From Heterohyrax brucei (lineage: Eukaryota; Chordata; Mammalia; Hyracoidea; Procaviidae): a stretch of 64,000 bases of DNA. Made by a program: the position numbers and the translations under genes. Positions 56,201-59,200 of this stretch are shown here, one piece after another. The stretch covers positions 57,002,111-57,066,110 of the forward strand of contig CM053166.1 of the NCBI GenBank assembly GCA_028571685.1, given 5' to 3'. The stretch's first letter is position 1. Every line of letters starts with the position of its first letter. The notes beneath the pieces are model-generated. The model was not told the origin of the DNA, did no database searches, and saw nothing but the letters and a program-made list of their open reading frames with translations.

Positions 56201-59200
56201 CAGCTGATATTCAACAAAGGCCCTAAGACATTAAACTGGGGTAAAAGCAACCTCTACAACAAATGGTGCTGGCAAAATTGGATATTCATCTGCAATAAAT
56301 TGAAACAAGACCTGTCTCTCACACCTTATACAAAAACCAACTCAAACTAGATAAAAGACCTAAATATCAAATCTAAAACAGTAAGCTCATTCACGAAAAA
56401 TTACGGTCAATAACGGAAGTTTTAATACACAACACAGACAGACTGCAAAATAAACCACACTCAACAGAAGAGACAATACATAAATGGGAACTACAAAGAA
56501 TCAAACACTTCTGCTCATCCAAAGACTTTATCAATAGAATTAAAAGACCACCTACAGAATGGGAAGAAATATCTCACAACTATATGTCAGACCGACACCT
56601 GATCTCCATAATCTATAAGGTACTACAAAATATCAATAGCAAGCCAGCCAGCCAAGTGCCATCGAGTCAGATCAATAAGACTAAGGTAAATGATCCAATT
56701 AAGTGATGCGCAAAGGAGATGGACAGACACTTCTCTAAAGAAGAGATCCAGGCAGCTAAAAAATACATGCAGACATGCTCACGATCATTATTAAGGACAT
56801 TCAAATCAAAACTACAAGGAAATACCATCTCACCCCAACGAGGCTGGCCATGATCCAAAAAACGCAAAACAACATATGCTGAGGAGGCTGTGGAGAAAAC
56901 GGAACTCTCCTACACTGTTGGTGGCATTACAAAATGGTGCAATCTCTTTGGAAAGCAATCTGGCACTTCCTTAAAAAGATGGAAATAGATACATCATTTG
57001 ACCCAGTGATGCCACTGCTTGGAATATATCCTGCAGAATCAAGGCCATTCACACCAACTGATACATGCACATAAATGTTTATTGCAGCACAGTCCACAAC
57101 AGCAAAAAGATGGACACAAGCCAGATGCCCAACAACAGAGGAATGGATAAGTAAACTATGGCATATATACTCAATGGAACACTATGCAATGATAAAGAAC
57201 AATGATGATTTTAGGAAACATCTTATAACCTGGTTTCAACTGGAGGACATTACGGTGAATGGAAGTTGGCAGCATCAAAAGGACAAATATTTTATGAGAC
57301 TCCCCCATACGATAAGAACTTAAAAACAGACTCATGCATAGAAGACTCTTTGATGGCTGCAAGGGTAGGGAGGGAGGGAAGGAGGGACAGGGTGAGGTAT
57401 AGATTAGTTGACAGAAATTTGGTTGGGTGAAATCAGTGACAGCACACATTAGAAGAAAGGTCAATTTTAACTGGAGTTCAACATAACATGATTACTCCTC
57501 CCTTCTTAATCCAATATTGTAAGGATGGAGTAGCTGGGGTGGGGGCCAGGGACCATGCTGTCACGGGAAACTGAGGCCAACTGGCACAACTAGCGTTTTG
57601 CTAAGAGAGTCTTCTGCACCCCAAATTGGTGAGTGGCATCTGGGGTCTTAAAAGCTGCCAAGCTGATATCTGAGGTACACCAAATGGCCCCAACTCAGCA
57701 GGTACAGATGATCTCCAAGGACCAAAATGACATGAGGCAAAGAGAACCCAGAAAACAGACAGACCGTCATGAGTGGGTGACTACATCAACATGTGACCGG
57801 AAGAACTGGATGGTGCCTGGCTACCACCAGTGATAGCTGTGATGGGGCTCACAAAGTGGAGTCTCATAGGCAACATGAAAATAAAAAGGGGTACACCCTG
57901 AGATCTTCACTAAAAGACTGCAATTGATGGTCCAGGGGCCTCGGGGTTCCCCTCAGAGCTTGGCCCCTGGCCCTGATGCTGTCACTGTCCATAAATCATA
58001 ATGGAGGTCAACTCTTCGGACAGAAATGGATTAGACTTGGTGACACAGACTGACCATATCCTGTGTGCATTTTATGGTTCTGTGCATCTATAGGATGTCA
58101 TCCAGCTGACCTCTTACTGGACAAGGAGGAGAGGCTGGAGAGGAGGGGACAGGAGATTGTTAGGTGGATATGACATGTATAGAACTGAGGAGTGTGCTGT
58201 CATGGGACAGGGAGTGCAGTGGGAGCCGCTCATTGGCGGGTATGCAAATATATATGGGATCGTATATTCTCATTCCATCATAGTAATAAAGTAAACAAAT
58301 GAAGTTTCAAAAGAAAAAAATGGGGAAGGAGAACCTGGTGAAACAGGATAACCAAAACAGCATGGCTAAAACTAAAGTGAGACACCACAAGAAACTCATG
58401 AGGATATGCAGAAACAGGACTGAGCTACAGATTCTTCTCAAAAGTGAAATTTCATGAACTGGACAAATCCCCAGAAATTTTCACATATAAAATTACTGGA
58501 AAATATTTTCAGTTTGGATTGTCAGAGTGCTTAAAATAAATTATGGTACCTCTGTATTTGGTACTAAACCAAAAAAAAATTGTTGCCATTGAGTTGATTC
58601 TGACTCATAGCGACCCTATAGCTCAGAGTAGAACTGCTCCATCGAGTTTTCAAGGAGTGCCTGGCAGTGGCAGATGTGAAGTGCCAACTTTTTGGTTAGC
58701 AGACATAGCAATTAACCAGTACACCATTGGCATTTCTCTATACTGGGTAGCTAACTTTTATTTACCTAGGAAGACAGGTAAACTTAAGAAAATTTGACAA
58801 TGATTTTAATATACAAATAGTCTCCAAATGAGAGTGACATATTTGAGTTATGACAAACAGCACTTAATCATCATTGGTGCATCTGGAACACTGCATCTTT
58901 CTGGGAGGAAGTTATGGGCAAGTGTACGCCGAGGATATGGAAAAAAAATCACTGAGTTATGTGAACATGCCCCAAGAATTATCTAGGATAATCTGATGGA
59001 AGAGATCAGTGGAAAAAAACATCCACATGACAAGAATGCCGAATTTAGAACTTGCTATTGCCAATGTGCAACAGCTCACAGATCACAAAGAAGGGGAACT
59101 AACAGATCAGGACTTAATGAATTTTGAAGAGGAAAGAAATATTGAAGAAAAAAGAAATAATGAGGAAGAAAAAAGAAATAATGAGGAAGAGACTTTTAAG

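Larger units (their letters stand above)
51220..58301 (+). mobile_element. L1, near full length (7.08 kb), defective, antisense to MED14
   Basis: Complete L1 architecture: 5' UTR 51220-52160 ('gggggcagagtcaacatggt' start, CpG-bearing patch near 51395-51440), ORF1 remnant, about 425-bp spacer, ORF2 remnant, long 3' UTR with a G-rich polypurine tract at 57364-57392, and AATAAA at 58284. Flanked by identical 13-bp duplications (51207-51219, 58302-58314), which fix both ends. There is no clear poly(A) tail before the right duplication. Stops, frameshifts and an altered reverse transcriptase motif make it immobile. It sits in the 14.3-kb intron between window exons 1 and 2. Confidence 0.93.
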
